Shown in pieces: positions 5,340-5,497 of a stretch of DNA of 5,497 nt. A program made the translations under genes and the position numbers. The stretch's first letter is position 1. The number at the start of each line of letters is the position of its first letter. Location: positions 1-5,497 of the forward strand of contig JAEZCR010000179.1 of assembly GCA_023433465.1 (NCBI GenBank), read 5' to 3'. This DNA is from Pseudomonadota bacterium. Lineage in GTDB: Bacteria; Pseudomonadota; Gammaproteobacteria; Steroidobacterales; Steroidobacteraceae. Below the pieces are notes generated by a model, which did no database searches, had not been told where the DNA came from, and saw nothing but the letters and a program-made list of their open reading frames with translations.

Positions 5340-5497
5340 TCAGGGAATCAGCAGCTTCTGACCCGGCTTGATCTTGTTAGGGTCGTTCAGCACGTTGCGG
5401 TTGGCATCGAAGATCCGGTCGTACAGCATCTTGTCGCCGTAGAACTCCTCGGCGATTTTCGAGAGCGTGTCGCCGCTCTTGACCACGTAATACTGCG
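5340..5497 (-). CDS. LysM domain protein, C-terminal part (Kbp/YgaU-like)
   Basis: Only the last 51 codons and the TGA stop are in the window; the 5' part runs off the right edge. The visible peptide is one complete LysM domain: QYYVVKSGDTLSKIAEEFYG, then DKMLYDRIFDANRNVLNDP and NKIKPGQKLLIP. LysM domains bind the N-acetylglucosamine chains of peptidoglycan. The pattern of YxVKSGDTLSxI, YxxIFxANxxxLxxPxKIxPGQxLxIP at the extreme C-terminus closely resembles E. coli Kbp (YgaU), a small BON-plus-LysM potassium-binding protein. The BON domain would lie outside the window, so this assignment is unproven. Other LysM proteins with a C-terminal domain are possible. It is the upstream partner of the lipoprotein gene. 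Confidence 0.88.
   Translation of the reverse strand, partial: QYYVVKSGDTLSKIAEEFYGDKMLYDRIFDANRNVLNDPNKIKPGQKLLIP

Noticed and set aside
1..5497. Mobile elements, CRISPR arrays, tRNA or rRNA genes
   Set aside because: No transposase, array of spaced repeats, long terminal inverted repeats or RNA gene pattern was seen; the genes are all ordinary chromosomal types.

Overview
The window is an ordinary-looking, high-GC chromosomal segment from a Gram-negative proteobacterium. The evidence for that is a periplasmic PstS-type protein with a Sec signal peptide, an inner-membrane DsbB, an outer-membrane-type lipoprotein and a DapE-type diaminopimelate pathway. The gene content and protein style suggest a Gammaproteobacterium of the Xanthomonadales/Nevskiales/Steroidobacterales kind, but that placement is inference. 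The sequence begins with 18 consecutive C, which looks like a contig end rather than biology.

Layout from left to right: (1) 28-1080, minus strand, a PstS-like phosphate-binding protein, whose GTG start is fixed by a strong ribosome binding site. (2) 1081-1214, a divergent intergenic region with a good promoter candidate for dapE that would give a nearly leaderless mRNA. (3) 1215-2342, plus strand, dapE (succinyl-diaminopimelate desuccinylase) with all metal ligands present. (4) 2343-2436, a short intergenic region with a candidate sigma70 promoter overlapped by an 18-base sequence close to the Pho box, in reverse orientation. (5) 2437-3078 and 3100-4101, plus strand, a DUF47/PhoU-like protein and a Pit phosphate transporter, forming an operon. 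(6) 4098-4604, minus strand, dsbB, converging on pit so tightly that the two stop codons overlap. (7) 4703-5320 and 5340 to beyond the right edge, minus strand, a lysine/alanine-rich lipoprotein gene preceded by the C-terminal end of a LysM protein (Kbp/YgaU-like), 19 bases apart and probably co-transcribed.

Two themes stand out. First, a high-affinity phosphate gene (pstS) and a low-affinity system (DUF47-pit) sit on either side of dapE, and the Pho-box-like sequence overlapping the pit promoter makes reciprocal control by PhoB plausible. Second, both dapE and dsbB lack a Shine-Dalgarno sequence and have a -10-like hexamer ending exactly 8 bases before the ATG, which suggests leaderless transcripts. 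I found no mobile element, CRISPR array, RNA gene or novel multi-gene system. The least understood gene is the lipoprotein downstream of the LysM gene.
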